DNA of 64,000 bases, taken from Dermatemys mawii (lineage: Eukaryota > Chordata > Testudines > Dermatemydidae). A model generated the notes under the pieces. That model worked only from the letters and a program-made list of their open reading frames with translations. It was not told the DNA's origin and ran no database searches. Location: positions 53,394,453 to 53,458,452 of the forward strand of contig ML677326.1 in NCBI GenBank assembly GCA_007922305.1, given 5' to 3'. This document shows, one piece after another, positions 26,033 to 38,437 of the stretch; the stretch's first letter is position 1; each line of letters opens with the position of its first letter. A program made the translations under genes and the position numbers.

Positions 26033-26105
26033 ATCCTCAGCTAGCATAAATCAGCATAGCTCCAGTATTTTTGTTGGAGCTCTACACTAGCTGAGGACAT
26101 GGCCC
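26033..26105. repeat. Short palindromic repeat (MITE-like hairpin)
   Basis: TCCTCAGCTAGCATAAATC pairs imperfectly with the downstream ACACTAGCTGAGGA, and CATAGCTCCA with TTGGAGCTCTA, giving a hairpin of about 70 bases that ends in GGCCC. Similar palindromes with GGGCC ends recur in this window. Confidence 0.55.
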
Positions 26106-29100
26106 CCAGCAAACTGTCTTTTCTCTCTGAGTCCTACCTGCTCTGATATTTGGGTTTCTCAGCTCTCCTGTGTTTTCTGAAATTGAAGAGGAGCTTATAG
26201 GCCCCTATGCTCAGTAAAAGAATCAAGTAGAGAAGACATGGCTGGAGGCCAAACACATAGACCAGTAAATAATCACAAGTGAAAGGTCCAATGGTATACT
26301 CTTCAAATATCTCCAGATGAAAGCGTTAAAATGGGAAGCCAAGTGTCAAGATTCCTTAACATGGATAATTCAGTTGCTTAGAGAGATGGCAGAAATCAGT
26401 GGAAAGGTAACAATGAGTGATTGTATCATCTTTCATTTTGAATTTATGCGTAGTGAGACAGATTCTGTCCCTCCTGTGCTCTTCCTCCCATACTAAGAGC
26501 TTGAGAGGTAGGATCCTCCTCTCACTAAACCACGTGTGTTGGTAAGAAGTGTTTTTATAGCTGATCCATTGTGACATTTTTGGGCACGTTTTTAAAAGTA
26601 CTCAGCACCCAATGTGCTGAGATCTTCTCAGATTCTGATCACTAACTGTGGGACCAGCATTTCAGAAGAGTTCAGCTCCCACTTAGGCACCAAAATAAGT
26701 TGCCAAAAGACACTGAGCTCTTTTGAAAATGTGGCCATGAATGTCACAATTGGAGCTGCTGCGTGTGGAACAGTTTTGAAAATCTGGCCCTCAGGGCTAT
26801 CCATGCCCATAGGGGCAGGCAGCATTTGACCTGAAGTGACCATTGCCCCTATGGGCAGACTGGCTCACTGCTTGGGCCTCTCTGCCTGCTACCTCATTAG
26901 TTAATGTGGCTACATAATTCATCCCCTTCAAGTCTTGATCTTGATCTTGGATTTTTTTGCTTGTTTTTTGTGTGTCACATGAATTAGAGAACAGAAAGTG
27001 TTAGCTGTGGAAAAGGTTGGGAAAGCTAAATGGAAAGAAAATAAGCTGTCGGATTCATAACACTATGCTGTAAATAACTAAAAAGCTCTCTACATGTGGT
27101 AAATAGTTTCTTCTGATTGCTGCTTCAGTGCTGAAAATATAATTTCAGACTCTCCTGAAATATTTTGAAAACAATAAATGGGCAGTATATGATGTAGGGG
27201 CAGAACGGTAACAAATACATATACTGTGACAAGTCTGAAGTCAATGAGTTATCAAGCAGAAGGTGAAGGGACTGTACACAGTAGAAATTGTTTGCTCAAC
27301 ATCAGATGAGTTACATAAATGGAAAACTTACATACACAGAAATAGCCTATAATATTAGTCTGAGAAAAAAAAACTCATGGGAAACACAAACTGCAGTTTA
27401 ATTTTTATACTCAATCTTTCATGAGACACAAGACTTTAATGTGCTTAAAATTATTAGCATGCTTTTTCTTCCAAAATTGTCACAAGCATAAAAGCAACAT
27501 TGAAACAAATTCAACCTGAAGCTGGCTAAAAATATCCAATCTAACCAAAATGAGGTAGCAAATCATGAGCATTAGGAATCATTGTTTCAAATCCTTCAAT
27601 GTTTTCTTTAAAAGAATTCAAACCAATACTTCATTCTTAGATTATATCTTCCTCTCTGTTGACCTTTGCAACCCGTGACTTTTATTATTTCCAAATGTAG
27701 AATATGTTAGTCTTAGCACAATGTTTAAGAGATTGTACAATAGCCCAGCAGAAAGCCATGGTTTCCTCACACTGTGAACCTTTTAAGATACTAAAAAGCT
27801 TACTGCTAAAGCTAATTTTTGCAAACATGATTGAATTAACATGTAACTACCATGACTTTAATTTTTAAGTTGTCTATTGACAGAGCTCTTCCTTCCCCTC
27901 CCCCCGAAATTAAATGTAAACCACTTCTTACCTTGTAAACAAAATTCCTACATCTATGTGGTGTTTGATAAGTCGAAATGTGTGAGGATTTTTTTTAAAT
28001 GAGTCATGTGATAGTAAACTACTTTTGCAAGTGTAGCTTCATGGGGCTATTCAATTCATTAGTGAACAAGCAGACAGACTAATAAAATGAGAACATAAAA
28101 GGAAAACAACTTTAATACTCACAAGTAGTGTATAACCATAGTCACAGTGGGAATTCTAATGGCAATATTTGGTAAAAATCACTGTAGTGAAAAGACCAGA
28201 TGGCTAATACATGAAGGAGTAATAAAAACAACGTGTTCCTATGACAGCTGTTCTTTAAGTGGTTTAGGCTAATAAGCATATGTTAATGTTACAGATATTC
28301 AGAGCTAAATAGGTTTGCTGAATTTCATGTGATAAAACTCTGTCCTTTGATTAGGCGGTCATCTGTAATGTAATTTAAAGAAGTAGAAGGAAGGTTTCAT
28401 AAATATCCATTGATCAGACTTAAAAACCACCAACATGCTTTGTGTTTATTTTAGGGCTTTTCAGCCCATCTTTCTGAGACCTTCTTGATGGTAAAAAACA
28501 AAAACCAACCAACCAACCAAACAGCTGTGTCTCAAACAGATAGCACAGTGGATGGAAGATTTTGTAGCTTTATTTTTGCTAAATTACCATATGAAGGTTT
28601 CATCATTTCTAATGGAATTTGAAAGGCTTCGTTTGCTTATGATCAAAGCTTTGTGAGCTACTGGTATCCTAAAGAGAAAATTCTTACAAAAATAACTTGC
28701 TTCACTGTAATGTTGTATCTCTGTTCCCCTGTTCTTTTATATGGTATGGAACATCGCTGAAATAACCCACAGAAATGGGAAAATTGTCTGGAAAAGCTGT
28801 GAGATGTAATAATACCCCTGGGTCTGCAGGAGTGTGTGTGTGTGGGATGGGGGGAATCTTAAAAATCTGTTGAACACAAGATGCTAAGTGCTCCTAGGGA
28901 ATTCACAGAGGTCTATAACAAACCAGCAGGTCAGGGTATAGTGGGGAAGTGAATGCTAGTGGACCTATTCAGGTCCACATTGGATTGTGGTCTACTGGCA
29001 ATGCCTGCTCATTAAAGCACTTAGACACAGATTGGAGAAGACAATGATATTACACATAGCTACTGGATGATGGCTCAGGTGGCTGCTCAGAGTACTGAAT

Positions 29101-29339
29101 CTGTCATCATTAAGCTACCCATTGTTTTGTAGCATAGCTGTTTTGCCAGGATGGTGTTGCCATGTATAATGATTGTCATCAGATCATGCTTCCCCATCTC
29201 CAACCTCCCATGCTCTCTGTTCCAGGGGAGAGCGTGCCAAGCATGTGGGAGAAATGTGTTAATGCTGCTTTGGATTTTGTTCATCTGTCAGTTTTAGGGC
29301 CTTAATAGTGGATTTCAGTGCTCTTTCTCTTCCTCTTCT
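26106..29339. other. Intronic stretch, no gene seen
   Basis: The part near 26585-26800 (TACTCAGCACCC, TTTTGAAAATCTGGCCCTCAG) looks like an old reptile interspersed repeat that I cannot name. CCAACCAACCAA at 28506-28518 and a GT run near 28832 are simple repeats. Confidence 0.45.
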
Positions 29340-29476
29340 CCAGGGAGCCTGCCCTGCCCCTGGTGCGCACCAGGCTGGAGACGCTCTAGGTAAACTGGAG
29401 GGCGTGGTGGAGGGCCCCACGGGGAGTTTGCAGGCCACAGAAAATAACCCCGCAGGCTGCTTGTTTGAGACCCCTG
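29340..29476 (-). mobile_element. GC-rich hAT-like MITE fragment
   Basis: A GC-rich island inside AT-rich DNA ends in CAGGCTGCTTGTTTGAGACCCCTG. Read on the minus strand this starts CAGGGGTCTCAAACAAGC, a hAT-style terminus. The opposite end and target duplication were not found, so it is a one-ended fragment. Confidence 0.55.
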
Positions 29477-29484
29477 TTCTAAAT

Positions 29485-31198
29485 GAATGTTAATGAAACA
29501 TTTATAACACTAGCGTATAATACTAGCAGTATTCTGCACTGCATTATAGGCAGTGCTGATGGTGACACCTACAATTAGTTGCCAAACACATTCCATTGTA
29601 AGAGCCTGTTTTTGATTGCTTATAACTTTGCCAAACTTAAATTGTTTGGGCTGAAATTTCCTGTGCTGGATGACTGCCTCTGGCTTAACACAAACCAAAA
29701 ACCCCACCATGTTTTTGCTAAAATGGTTCTTACAGGCATTTAATTGTCAAGCTGTACTTTCTCTGTCCTGTGGAGCAGGGATTTGACATTTGGTGTTGGG
29801 GGAGGTTGCCTTGGTATCAGGTACCTTTTGCTGGCCCCATGAAAATCTACCCAAATTTGCCCCACGTGTAATGCTCTAAAAACCAACGGTTTCAACTTTC
29901 TTAATAGACATTTTTAGAGACCGAGAGCATTATTGTTTGAAGATTCCATCTGCACTGAGCCATCTCCACTCAACCTGTGCGTGCTGGCTAGACTGAGCAT
30001 ATGCCATCCTCACAGAGTAATTGAGTTCCATCCCAGTGGTTCAGGGGCTGAGCAAGATTTTCCTGAAGTCGATCCTCAGACTAAGAGGTGCAGATGCACG
30101 GTAATAGGAGTCCTAGGGATAGGCACAGGTGGAGCGCAATAAGGGGAGGGACAGGACAGGTTAGGATGATCCGAATAATGGAAGACAGGCACTGAAGGTT
30201 ACAAGCTGAGTAGGATTGGCTAAGGGATAGAAACTGAAGAAAGTAGGCTGAGGGACATTGGGCAGAAGAGTCTGTAGCTATTAGAGCTCACTGATCTGTG
30301 CAGTGTTTCTAAACATTCTAATCCTGCTGATGATTCATCTGGGGGTCAGTGTGGTTCCACAGGGTGAAATTCCCCCCTTTTATATTTTTAGAAATTTAGG
30401 GATTACATACAAAAACTTGCTCATTAGTCCCCTAACTTGTTTGTTTCTGTCACTGAAAGATATATAGTGCATGTGATGGTGGACTGCAGGAGGAAAATGT
30501 TGCTTGTGCTTAAGACACTTGAGTGCTCCCATTGACAACTGGATTCTATCCCTGCCTCTGCCATTTGTTCCCATATGATGCTAGTCAAGCCCCTTAAACC
30601 AAGATTTTTGCAGTTGATTTTAAAGGCCTAATCCTGCACCTGTTGAAGTCACTGAGAGTTTTGTTAATTTCAGTAGGAGCAAGACTGGCCCATAACTTTG
30701 TTCTTTCCTGTGCTGCTTATTCCTGTTACTGTAACTTAGTTCCATTAATATGTCAGGGAAACTGCCCATTCCACTTTTTACTATCAGCTGATTTCATTAT
30801 GGCCTAATCTCTTTAAAGTCACCCTATGTGTTTTTTAATTGTTGCAGAATATCAAAGCAACCTATTAGTACCAATCTATTCCTTTTCCTTCTGAGTTTTG
30901 TACAGTATATCTCAATGGGCTCTCCTTAATTTTCCGAATTATTGAACCAAGTTCCATTAACATTTTATCACAACTAAGCCTGTTCCCTTCCAAAGCTGTA
31001 AATCATTTTAGCTTCCAAGAGTTTCTGCTTTATGGTCTCTGTAATATTCTTTGTCATAAGCTGCATATAGTGTTACCCAAGTATTTTCCAAACCAGTGGT
31101 AACTTTACTGTTTTTCTCCAGGGAGTGTCAGGAATAAATCAACAGGGAGAAAGTTCCTCCATCTGATTATATGATTGATACAAACCATGTATGACTGA
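29485..31198. other. Intronic stretch, no gene seen
   Basis: At 30625-30690 a piece with GGCCTAATCCTGCACCTG and GAGCAAGACTGGCCC belongs with the palindromic repeats described elsewhere. No gene recognised. Confidence 0.45.
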
Positions 31199-31203
31199 TA
31201 CAA

Positions 31204-32036
31204 GTTTTATGTAAAACACACACACGCTGTCACAGTAGATTTAGAGCATCTTAAACTTGTATAGTTACCAAAGTGAAGATGGTTTTGAGGAATCAACAGC
31301 CAGACTTCTGGAGGGGGGGCCCTCTTTCCATATAGTTGCTGGGGAATTAAGGTGTCTGTTGCAGGGTACTCGGTGTCCCGGAGGAACGAGGCACACACAC
31401 AGCTGTTGAATAAAAGTAGAGAGTTTATTGAAGGCAAAAGTGACACACCCACCATAGGAGCTCCCTTCGTTGCTGCCACTGAGACGGGGAAAGCAATGCT
31501 CGGGGTGAAGCCTGTCTCAGTGGCAGCAATGAAGGGAGCCCCTGTTGTGGGTGTGTCACTTTTGCCTTCAATAAACTCACTACTTTTATTCAACAGCTGT
31601 GTGTGTGCCTCGTTCCTACGGGACACCGAGTACCCTGCAACAGTGTCAAATCCTTGTGCAAAGAAAACTTCCTCGGACTGCTCCAAAGCACACTTTCTAA
31701 CTAAACTTTTTATAAATTTTCTCTGAACAAAGCACATAACCCATAATAACCTATAATAGACTAACAATTTCCATAGCAACAGCCAATAAAACTTGATTAT
31801 TCTCCTTGTCAGCAAAGCATTTCTGGTCATAACAACAATAAAACTTACATCAGAGGCACCTAAAACCAAGGCTGTCCAAACAGTCCTTCTATTTTTATGG
31901 AACCTCAACTCTCTGTCCCAATCTCCCATTCTGATAGCAAAACTACAAACATGGAGCTGCATGGCCTTGCCGCTCAGGGTCCCAAAACTATTTCTACCTA
32001 TGTGATGTTTGGATTTCAGCTGGCAGGGGTTTAACA
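31204..32036 (-). mobile_element. Probable solo LTR of a retrovirus-like element, carrying a large palindrome
   Basis: The 833-bp block is flanked by TACAA on both sides (31199-31203 and 32037-32041), a 5-bp target-site duplication. On the minus strand it begins TGTTAAACC, contains a TATA-like TTTATAAAAAG (about 31711-31701) and a GAATAAAAG polyadenylation-type signal (about 31596), in U3-then-R order. No gag, pol or env sequence accompanies it. Long open frames crossing it arise from the palindrome and are not genes. It does not end in the usual CA, so the 3' boundary or the LTR classification may be off; a foldback DNA element is the alternative. Confidence 0.6.
31356..31643. repeat. 288-bp near-perfect palindrome (two ~133-nt arms, ~22-nt spacer)
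   Basis: The left arm runs from TCTGTTGCAGGGTACTCG to GCCACTGAGACGGG (31356-31488). The right arm, its reverse complement, runs 31511-31643. The arms differ at a handful of positions (for example GAGGAACG against TAGGAACG, GTAGAGAG against GTAGTGAG). The spacer is about GAAAGCAATGCTCGGGGTGAAG. Each arm carries one copy of the LTR's polyadenylation-type motif. Confidence 0.95.
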
Positions 32037-32041
32037 TACAA

Positions 32042-32559
32042 AATGGCTGACTGCAGTACTGTCAAATTCTAGAGTACACACAGGAATATCAAACTGGGGA
32101 GCTACTGTAGTATTTCAAGTGATCTCTTAATGTATGCCTAATTAACCACCAAATACTTAACTGCTTCACCCTTGTATTTATGCACCACAGCCTATAATGT
32201 ACCAGTTTAGTGTTCTCAGATAGATGGTTCAAGTATATTCTCCAGAATTGTCACTATAATCTCCTGGTCTATGCATCTATTTAGGCAACTTATGCCAATG
32301 TGTTTTAATATTTCATTCTTTCAATCATAGCCTTAATTACAGAATCACTTATCCAACCACTATCCCACTCTGCCCCGATTATTTGGATGTTCTTCTCCTG
32401 TTGACTGTCTAATTTTTCTGCAGGCTGGAATTTTTAACCTCTTTAGAAATTGGGATATAGTCTTGATCACTCAAGATGAAAAAAATTTGGCATGATAATG
32501 ACCTTATTGCAGTAACTTTTTATTCAGCTGCCACCTCAGTTCCGCATTGTCTGTTCTGT
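32042..32559. other. Intronic stretch, no gene seen
   Basis: AT-rich sequence, nothing recognised. Confidence 0.5.
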
Positions 32560-33440
32560 GCCATTTCTGTAAATACTAGTGGCAGTAGGTTTTGTATTAA
32601 ATTCACATATGACACCAAGCTAGGAGGGGTTGCAAGCACTTTAGAGGACAGAATTATATTTCAAAATGACCTTGGCAAAATAGAATTTGTCTGAATTCAA
32701 TAAGATGAAATTTAGTAAAGAGATGTACAAAGTATTTCACTTAGGAAGGAAAAACTAAATGCATAACTACAAAATGGGGAATAACTGGTGAGGTGACAGT
32801 ACTGCATGTAAGGATCTGAGCGGTACACAAATGGATCAAAAATTAATGTAAGTTAATGTAAAATAACAGTGAAAAGGTTAATATTCTGGGATGCATTAAC
32901 AAGAATGTCATATACAAGACAGAGGAGGTAATTGTCCTTCTCTGCTCAGCACTGGTGAAGCCTCAGCTGGAATACTGTATCCAGCTCAAGGTGCCACATT
33001 TTAGGAAAGATGTGAACAAATTGGAGATCAACAAAAAATATTTAGAAAACCTGACCTATGAGGAAAGGTTAATAAAATGGAGTGTGATTAGTCTTAAGAA
33101 AAGAAGACTGAGAGAGGACCTGATAGCAGTCTTAAAAGATGTTAAAGGCTGTTTTAAAGAGGATGAGGAGCAATTGTTCTCCAAGTCCACTAAAGGTAGG
33201 ACAAGAAGTAATAAGTACTTGAAGCTTAATCTGAAGCAAGGGAAACTTAGGTTAGATATTGGGGAAAACTTTCTAACTAAAAGGATAGTTAGACTCTGTA
33301 AGTCTTCTAAGAGAGATTGTGAGATTTCCCATCATTGGGGATTTTTAAGAACAGGTTGGGCAAACACCTGTCAGGAATGCTTTAGATTAACTGGACCCTG
33401 CCTCAGTTCCCTCCCAGCCATACATTTCTGTGATTCTGTA
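32560..33440 (+). mobile_element. CR1-type LINE, diverged C-terminal part of ORF2
   Basis: The sequence follows the end of CR1 reverse transcriptase. GACACCAAGCTAGGAGGGGT and TTGCAAGCACTTTAGAGGAC lie at the start, TTAATATTCTGGGATGCATT near 32880, then the reading frame from 32955: KPQLEYCIQ, LTYEERLIKWSVISLKKRRLR, EDLIAVLKDVKG, LRLDIGENFLTKRIVRLC. The frame is broken upstream and the copy is 5'-truncated and old. The last recognisable bases are near 33440, with no intact CR1 terminal octamers. Confidence 0.85.
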
Positions 33441-33449
33441 ACTTGTATG

Positions 33450-35334
33450 TTTATTAAGTGTGGGATCAAGATCTGTTTCATTTAATCTGCAATAAACCTA
33501 ATGTACTGTAGAGCACATAAAAGCTAACCACAACATTATTTTCTCTGTATTTTCATAATCATTAAAGTCCCATAAATGATAGTTTTCATTATAATGGAAT
33601 TTGTGCCACCCAATTGGTTTCAAATCCATATTTAATTATTTATTTTTTAAATCTCATGTATTCTGAGAATGTAACATCAGTTTACAACACAAACTTTGAA
33701 TTATGCATAAAAAGAGAAGAAATTTTCCTAAATGCAGCTACCTTTGCTTATCTCTCCCATGTGCACTTCCCCATGAATCCCTTCACTACCAGAAGCAATC
33801 TTGGCCATGGATAAAGACAGTTTGGGCACAAAATAAATAATATTTGAATATAAAATAACAATGCCGTTTTTGTCTCTCTTTGCTGTTGATTTGTTGTCTT
33901 TATTGCTATGTTGCATTTATTTTTATATAAATATAGGTTTTGTATGTAACCAATGATCTCAACTAATTCCATCAAAATGATAGTCATAAAAATGGTCAGA
34001 GAGGTATAACTCATACTGAGAAGAATCTATTTTGATGACAGCAGCTCAACAGCTCCTCTTCTAACTCTTCAAAAGTGAACACCGAACAGCAGCTCACACA
34101 CAATTCTAAGTTCAGAAAAGTGCATATTGTTAGTATAAATCAATATAAAATGCATCACATTATCAGTAGGGAATCGGTCTGTCCTACGTGTTTATGTTGT
34201 GCCTCAAGTAATAACTACCCCACAGCACCACAACTCAAGCTGCACTCTTCTGTGCAGATGGGGAAACAAAGGTATTACCATTCTGGTGGACTTAGGTTTT
34301 CTCGCACATTACTTTGCTTATGATACATCTGGAAGAAATCCTATAGAAGCAGGACTTTTGGCTTTGGTGATGCCTTTTATGTATTTTGGAAGGTCAGAAT
34401 CATGATGAGCTCCAGAGCATTGCTTCCACTGCCACAGTCAACTTGATAGGAGTGTAAGGACACACATTTTGTCACACGGATAAACCTTGCACTCTTCTCC
34501 CAGTTTGAGGTAACTTTCTACCTTGCTTGTTCACTTTCTGATCTGCACTAAAATAATCTGTAAAGATTTTGGACTCCTTTGGAATGAAAAAAATGCCCTA
34601 TAAATGTGAATTATGAAATGTAAAGTATTTTTAACAATACAGAATACAGCAACCAACGTGCCACAACTTAGTGAAAACAGAGAGATGTAAGTGGTTGTGA
34701 CAGCAAAGCATCTGTAGTTCAGCAATGCAGAGCCTAACTATGAGGGTGTCTCTTCCTCATGTCTGTGGAAGTTGAACTTCTGTGCTTTGGCAATGTCTGC
34801 ATATTTGTGGGCAAGTAGAAGTTTGCATCTCTACATCCTCTTCTCCAGGATGCTCATTTATATATGGTAGCTGGCTTGTACTGAGCGAACTGTACATACA
34901 CCTAGAAAACAGTGAGGTCAGCAAATGAGGTAGGCTTTGTTGAAATGATTGGAAATACTCAGCCAAGCCCTTTCAATATAAAATACATCATTATCTTTCT
35001 CACACGTGCCAGAACTCTAGCTGTGTATTTTCCCTAAAGAATGATATCAATTCCACCTCTGCAGACACTGTCAAGAATGGTTCTAATACAGAACTAATTT
35101 TAGCAAAACCACTGTTGTTGCACATTTCATACATTGTCAGTTGGTTGTTGACTGTTGGCTCTGTTTGTATTGAGATGTCAATGTGGGCCTCACTTCTGCA
35201 AAGTATTTAAGCAAATGCATAACTTTAAGCATGTGACTTGTCTCATTGCTCAGAGAAAATATAAAGCATGTGGATTAAACACTTACAAAGACAAAATTAA
35301 GTGATACAATATCATTAGCATATGAGACATGGTT
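33450..35334. other. Intronic stretch, no gene seen
   Basis: The part at 34195-34290 (CACTCTTCTGTGCAGATGGGGAAACAAAG) has a weak MIR-like look. No gene recognised. Confidence 0.45.
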
Positions 35335-35400
35335 GCCTGTGATAGCAGGGGACTGGACTCAATGACCCATGAGGTCCCTTCAAGTCCTGTGTTCTTTTCT
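35335..35400 (+). mobile_element. CR1-type 3' terminus, ~65-bp fragment
   Basis: TGTGATAGCAGGGGACTGGA, CTCAATGACCCATGAGGTCC and CTTCAAGTCCTGTGTTCTTT reproduce the conserved last segment of amniote CR1 elements. Only the extreme 3' end was inserted or survives. Confidence 0.75.
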
Positions 35401-35550
35401 TCTCGTGCGTATTTCAGTTGTGGATTTGCTTTCCCTGTACGTTAATCTCATTGTCCTCACAGTGCATGTTCATTGATTTCAGTGGTGCAAACAGCTTTCT
35501 CAGCTCGGGCCATAGTTAGAAACACCACAATAATAGAATGTCTCAAACTG

Positions 35551-35690
35551 AGATAGGGAAGTATCATTGTCCCTGTTTTACAGATGGGGAAGTGGAATGC
35601 AGAGAGGTTAAATGATTTGTCCAGGATTATACAGTAAATCCATGGTAAAACTCCAAATCCAAGGAATGGAACTCAGCCTTTTTGAGTTGT
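35551..35690 (+). repeat. MIR-like SINE remnant
   Basis: ATTGTCCCTGTTTTACAGAT, GGGGAAGTGGAATGCAGAGA and GTTAAATGATTTGTCCAGGA align with the conserved MIR core region. It is diverged but clearly recognisable. Confidence 0.75.
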
Positions 35691-37415
35691 CGTATCTTAC
35701 TCACAAGACCATTCTTTGTTAGCTTTCCTCATCTATTATTTGTTATTGAGTTTGTGCCATTGTTTTCCTGGCCGAGTTTTTCCAATATTGGAGAAGACAT
35801 GCAGGAAAGAGGTTTTTGAAAACATATATTATCTGTCATCGGGTTTCCTTAAGAATGTTTTTAGGCTGTAATTTCAACATATATTTCCACACCTTAAATT
35901 GGTGTCTGTCTCTTCCACCAACATAAGTTGGTCCAATAAAAGACACTGTCTCACACATCTTGTCTCTTTCAACACCTAAAGAAACCATCTCACTATCCAA
36001 TTTGTATTTTATCAACCAGGATTTGCACAGATATTGTGTCTTTTTTTTCCTACTTTTTGAGTATTTTTGAGTACATAGTTATCAGCAGTTATCAAATGCA
36101 AAGAAACATGTAGCCTCAAAGAGGAGTATGCAGAATGAGAGAGATCACTTGCAGTGTTATGCTTCTGCCCATTTAAACTCATCACACTTGTCACTTATAA
36201 TTTCATCAGAGAAGTAAAACACATTCTGAGTGGGCATAGTGCCACACATGTGAAGATGTGGACGTGAGCATAAGAAAAGAACAGACCATCATAACATTTT
36301 TGGGCAATGAACCTGGTTGTTTAAATCACCTTATCTTGTATATCTAATGCAGCTATACTATACTCCATCATTGTAGTATACTTTATCCTATGAAAATGTA
36401 GTATGATGGAACTGATGAGCACCAGAAAGCAACTTTCAAAAAATAGAAACTCTGTCTTTTAAAAGAAACATGGCCAAATCTTGGCTCCTGGCAGTGATCC
36501 CTTTGTAGCATTCTGGGCAGCTAAGGAATCCTCTTGGCTGGTGCTGTGTCATTTGTTTTGTCCCCCTACAGGTAGATGTAGGGGCCTTCTTGGGTGTAAT
36601 CTTCCACATTCCCTATGAGTGGAGCAGTCCCCAGGAAACTGGTCTAGTTGATATAACTTCCTTATAGCCATTTTTTTCTACCCATTCCAGGTTCTGCACT
36701 AGCATGGTTCAACTGGACTCAGAGATTTGGTCTGCACTGTAGAAGTGAACAATGAAGTGCTATACATGTCAGTAAAAGGTTGACTTTAAAATGGAGGATA
36801 CATTAAGAATGTCCTACTTTCTAGCTAGATTGCTATTACGGAGTTCTTTATGTTGTATTATATTGTGTGCTTTGGATTTTCTGCTTTCAAAATTATCCTT
36901 ATAAATCTTTTCACTTTTATAGGTATTTGTGAAATACATTCAAGGCTTTAAAAGTTGCTTTCTCTTGTAAATTAGCGAAGGAAGGAATATCTTTTCTGCC
37001 AGTGTTTTCCCACTCTGAGCCTTTCACTATGTCTCCTTCCACTGGAATGTGTGTGTGCCAACAGAGCGAGTTTCCGCCTTCCACACTGGAGATGTGATTA
37101 GACTTTTGTAAATAAGAAGGAAATTTTTAGAATGGATAGTTATCCACATTCTAGCTTCCGAAATTGTGACACAGAGGGAAATGAGCAGACACCAGAGACG
37201 TGGCATCCCCCTGACACCTAGAGATTGCCAAGTCTAAGAGTATTTTTAGGATCAATCTCCTGTTTTCTATTCCACCCATTTCTTCTTCCTAACATGAGAT
37301 TAGAAATCTCCCTGAATTGTATTGCTCTTTTTTCCCCACCTGTTTGCTGTTTCCTTCCTTAGCTGATGCTATCTTTCATGTCACTCCCTAATTGTGTTTA
37401 CTTTGTTATTATAGT
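35691..37415. other. Intronic stretch, no gene seen
   Basis: AT-rich sequence, nothing recognised. Confidence 0.5.
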
Positions 37416-37568
37416 TATTAAATAATATTTATATTATGGTAGCACCCATGGTACCTAATCAGTATCAGGGATTAGTCATGCTAGACACTGAACAAACATA
37501 AAAGTAGACAAAATTCATGCCCTGAAGATGTTACAGTCTAGGAAGTGAGCAACACACAAGGATTGAGG
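37416..37568 (+). repeat. MIR/L2-type retroposon remnant
   Basis: AATAATATTTATATTATGG, AATCAGTATCAGGGATTAG, CATGCTAGACACTGAACAAA and GATGTTACAGTCTAGGAAG follow the landmark order of the retroposon family also seen at 24865-25050. Confidence 0.55.
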
Positions 37569-38149
37569 GAGAGTCGGATGATGAAGTGTTCCAAATTTTC
37601 ACACACATTTGATCTGTTTACTTTATTTTTGTTGTAATATACAGTAATTAAATATTAACTTTCCCCAACTGTTCCTCAGTCTAATCATTCAGCATTGGAC
37701 ATTATGGCAGAAGTGAGCCTTGAAAAGGGATTGGAAGACAAGAGTGTGTAATACATTTACACAAATACTTTTATTCAGATTTTCTTTTAAGGGGGCCTGG
37801 TAGTTTTCCCAAAAAAGATGCATGCACAGATGTTTTTTCAGGTTGTACATGCAGTCCAGGATCTCTTATGCTAACCACTGCAACATCTGCCAACTGCGAG
37901 TGTCTTAGTTTAGGTTATCTGAGAAGGGAACAAGATGAAAATGCTTTCCCCTGAAATTAAGATGTTTGGAAGTCATGGGATGAGCAAGTGCATGCATAAA
38001 ACTTCTCATCTGTAGGGAAATGGAGAGCCATCCTTTTGGTGCATGGATAAATTGGGTACTATAGACTTGGTGGAAAGGTGAACTAGATTTTATGGCATCA
38101 AGCCTTTAAGCTTAATTGAAATGTGCGCTCAGTAGTTTTTTAACTTCAC
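37569..38149. other. Intronic stretch, no gene seen
   Basis: Nothing recognised. Confidence 0.5.
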
Positions 38150-38152
38150 TTA

Positions 38153-38434
38153 GGGCTCTTCTATACTACAGAGGCTATGCCAGCACAGCTACATAGGCAT
38201 AGACATGCCAAAATAACCCCAAAAGGTAGATGCAGCCTACATCAATGAAAAGGGTTTTTCCATTCTTTAGGAACACCGCCTCCCTGAATGATAGTAGCTA
38301 TGTTTTTGGGCGACATAGCTGCATCTATACTGGGGTGAGATTGGCATAGCCACATTGGTCAGAGGTATGACTTTTTTTTCACACTCTTGACCCTCTTAGC
38401 TTTATTGACATAATTGTTAAGTATACACTAAGCC
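38153..38434. mobile_element. PIF-Harbinger-type MITE (282 bp), diverged
   Basis: GGGCTCTTCTATACTACAG at the left faces TTAAGTATACACTAAGCC at the right, an imperfect inverted repeat related to the GGGCTTGTCT ends of the element at 16883. TTA flanks both sides (38150-38152 and 38435-38437). The interior contains an inverted pair around CATAGCTGCATCTATACTGG. Confidence 0.7.
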
Positions 38435-38437
38435 TTA

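Noticed and set aside
31207..32037. 276-codon minus-strand open frame
   Set aside because: It spans the whole probable LTR and its palindrome, with the same peptide repeated in both halves. There is no protein family signal.
32955..33485. 176-codon frame as a host gene
   Set aside because: The KPQLEYCIQ...LTYEERL...KKRRLR order is the end of CR1 ORF2, so it is a LINE relic.
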